Below are positions 38,286 through 39,243 of a stretch of DNA of 39,243 bases, piece after piece (within the stretch, counting starts at the first letter, position 1; each line of letters begins with the position of its first letter). Position numbers and translations under genes: made by a program. Source of the DNA: 66-474 sp036759545 (GTDB lineage: Bacteria > Pseudomonadota > Gammaproteobacteria > Xanthomonadales > Rhodanobacteraceae); NCBI GenBank assembly GCA_036759545.1, contig DAIOUL010000018.1:1-39243 (forward strand), in the 5' to 3' direction. The notes below the pieces were generated by a model, which was given only the letters and a program-made list of their open reading frames with translations, was not told where the DNA came from and made no database searches.

Positions 38286-39243
38286 ATGACCCGAGACGTG
38301 TCTTTTCTGCAACGGCTGCGCGTGGCATTCGTCCGAATCTGGCCCTGGCTGCGCTGGCCGGTGTGGATCGGGCTGGGCGTCGCGCTCGGCTTTTTGATCC
38401 CTTACACCGCGGTGCTGGATGCGCGCGTGCGCGACCGCGTGGGCGAGATCGCGTTTTCGCAACCCACGCGCGTCTATGCGCGTCCGCAACGCCTCGCTGC
38501 GGGCGTGCCGATGAGCGCCGATGCATTGACGCTCGAACTGACCGCTGCCGGGTATACGCAGGAACAGGGCGAAGCGCGCGTGCCCGGCACCTTCAGCCGC
38601 GACGGCAACCGTTTCGTCATCGCTTCGCGCGGCTACGCCGATCCCGCGGGCGGCGAACTGCCGCGGCGCGTGCGCGTGACGCTTTCGCACGGACAGATCG
38701 ATTCGGTGAAAGATCTCACCTCCGGCCGCATGTTGCACGAGACGCATCTCGATCCTGCGCGCATCGCCGCGCTCTACGGCGCCGAGCAGGAAGAACGCCA
38801 AGTGGTGCGGCTGGACGAACTGCCGCCGCTGCTGGTGACGGGCCTTCAGGCCGTGGAAGACCGCGATTTCAAGCATCACCATGGCGTGGATTTCACCGCA
38901 ATCCTGCGCGCGATGTTCGCCAACCTGCGCGCGGGTCACGTGGTGCAGGGCGCATCCACGCTGACGCAGCAATTGGTGCGCAATCTGTTTCTCGATCGCA
39001 GCAGGAGCTTCATCCGCAAGTTCAACGAAGCGCTGCTGTCGGTGCTGATCGAATCGCACTACAGCAAGTCGCAGATTCTCGATGCGTATTGCAACGAGGT
39101 GTTCCTCGGGCAGCGCGGCGATCAGGCCGTGCACGGTTTCGCCGCGGCCGCGCAGTTCTATTTCGCGCGCCCGGTGCAGACGCTACGTCCGCAGGAAGAC
39201 GCGCTGCTGGTCGGCATGATCCAGGGGCCGAGCATCTACGATC
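38286..39243 (+). CDS. mrcB: Penicillin-binding protein 1B, 5' part cut by window edge
   Basis: PBP1b is a bifunctional class A PBP; its glycosyltransferase domain polymerises lipid II and its transpeptidase domain cross-links. From ATG 38286 about 319 residues are visible. One membrane anchor is present (about 24-44, LRWPVWIGLGVALGFLIPYT). A regulatory UB2H-like region follows (SQPTRVYARPQRLAAGVPMS, LTAAGYTQEQGEARVPGTFS). The GT51 domain starts with LQAVEDRDFKHHHGVDF (catalytic glutamate in EDRDF), then VQGASTLTQQLVRNLFLDRS, RKFNEALLSVLIESHYSKSQ and the FLGQRGDQAVHGF motif. The frame leaves the window before the transpeptidase domain. PBP1b rather than 1a is supported by the long pre-GT segment. 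Confidence 0.95.
   Translation, partial: MTRDVSFLQRLRVAFVRIWPWLRWPVWIGLGVALGFLIPYTAVLDARVRDRVGEIAFSQPTRVYARPQRLAAGVPMSADALTLELTAAGYTQEQGEARVPGTFSRDGNRFVIASRGYADPAGGELPRRVRVTLSHGQIDSVKDLTSGRMLHETHLDPARIAALYGAEQEERQVVRLDELPPLLVTGLQAVEDRDFKHHHGVDFTAILRAMFANLRAGHVVQGASTLTQQLVRNLFLDRSRSFIRKFNEALLSVLIESHYSKSQILDAYCNEVFLGQRGDQAVHGFAAAAQFYFARPVQTLRPQEDALLVGMIQGPSIYD

Noticed and set aside
1..39243. tRNA, rRNA, CRISPR, integrase or phage genes
   Set aside because: I looked on both strands and saw no cloverleaf with CCA-type end, no rRNA segment, no regularly spaced direct repeats with unique spacers, and no mobile-element enzyme.

Overview
The window is a dense stretch of ordinary chromosome from a high-GC gammaproteobacterium, almost certainly of the Xanthomonadales (Lysobacterales). 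Three things point there: a fused aspartate kinase/diaminopimelate decarboxylase (lysAC), an adjacent murL-murD2 pair (the Xanthomonas-type route to D-glutamate in peptidoglycan), and gammaproteobacterial synteny (rpoN-lptB-lptA-lptC-kdsC-kdsD / ibaG-murA; purN-purM / DUF2066-CDP-alcohol transferase-PerM-hda; bamD / rluD-pgeF). I cannot fix the genus; Rhodanobacteraceae is a guess. I found no rRNA, tRNA, CRISPR array, prophage or transposase gene.

Layout. 1-5326 (-): rpoN (3' end cut by the window edge), then the LPS export and Kdo operon read kdsD, kdsC, lptC, lptA, lptB. 5508-7104 (+): ibaG and murA. 7109-9845 (-): a DUF3108 periplasmic protein, purN and purM. 9940-13423 (+): DUF2066 protein, CDP-alcohol phosphatidyltransferase, AI-2E/PerM protein, hda and a small membrane protein, mostly overlapping. 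13436-16068 (-): bamD, amgK, murU (outer-membrane assembly plus muramic acid recycling). 16140-18616 (+): rluD, pgeF and a DUF202 protein. 18711-24243 (+): lysAC, murL, murD2. 24280-27135 (-): DUF4019 protein and M13 metallopeptidase lipoprotein. 27241-31803 (+): cytochrome b561 and hrpA. 31859-32320 (-): small secreted protein. 32427-39243 (+): relA, a membrane-anchored TPR protein, an SDR-type protein, a family 2 glycosyltransferase and the 5' part of mrcB. The dominant theme is cell-envelope construction: Kdo/LPS transport, OMP assembly, peptidoglycan precursor synthesis (murA, murL, murD2, lysAC), recycling (amgK, murU) and polymerisation (mrcB).

The unusual feature is repetitive DNA that has entered genes. 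At least three families of palindromic repeats are scattered here, and five conserved enzymes (purM, pgeF, lysAC, murL, hrpA) carry repeat DNA in frame, adding roughly 13 to 65 residues each without breaking the reading frame. Further repeats supply stop codons or C-terminal tails (ibaG, hrpA, the SDR protein) or sit inside operons (kdsD/kdsC, purM/purN). One family has arms built of 7-bp units starting GGGA; two members contain perfect four-run G-quadruplex motifs, one in the purM coding region and one just ahead of murA. Another family has two copies of about 190 bp with identical 10-bp inverted ends and several internal hairpins. These are the best candidates for something undescribed.

All calls come from reading the sequence and from knowledge of the families; no search or folding program was run. 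Many starts are GTG or TTG and were chosen from overlap, Shine-Dalgarno position and family length.
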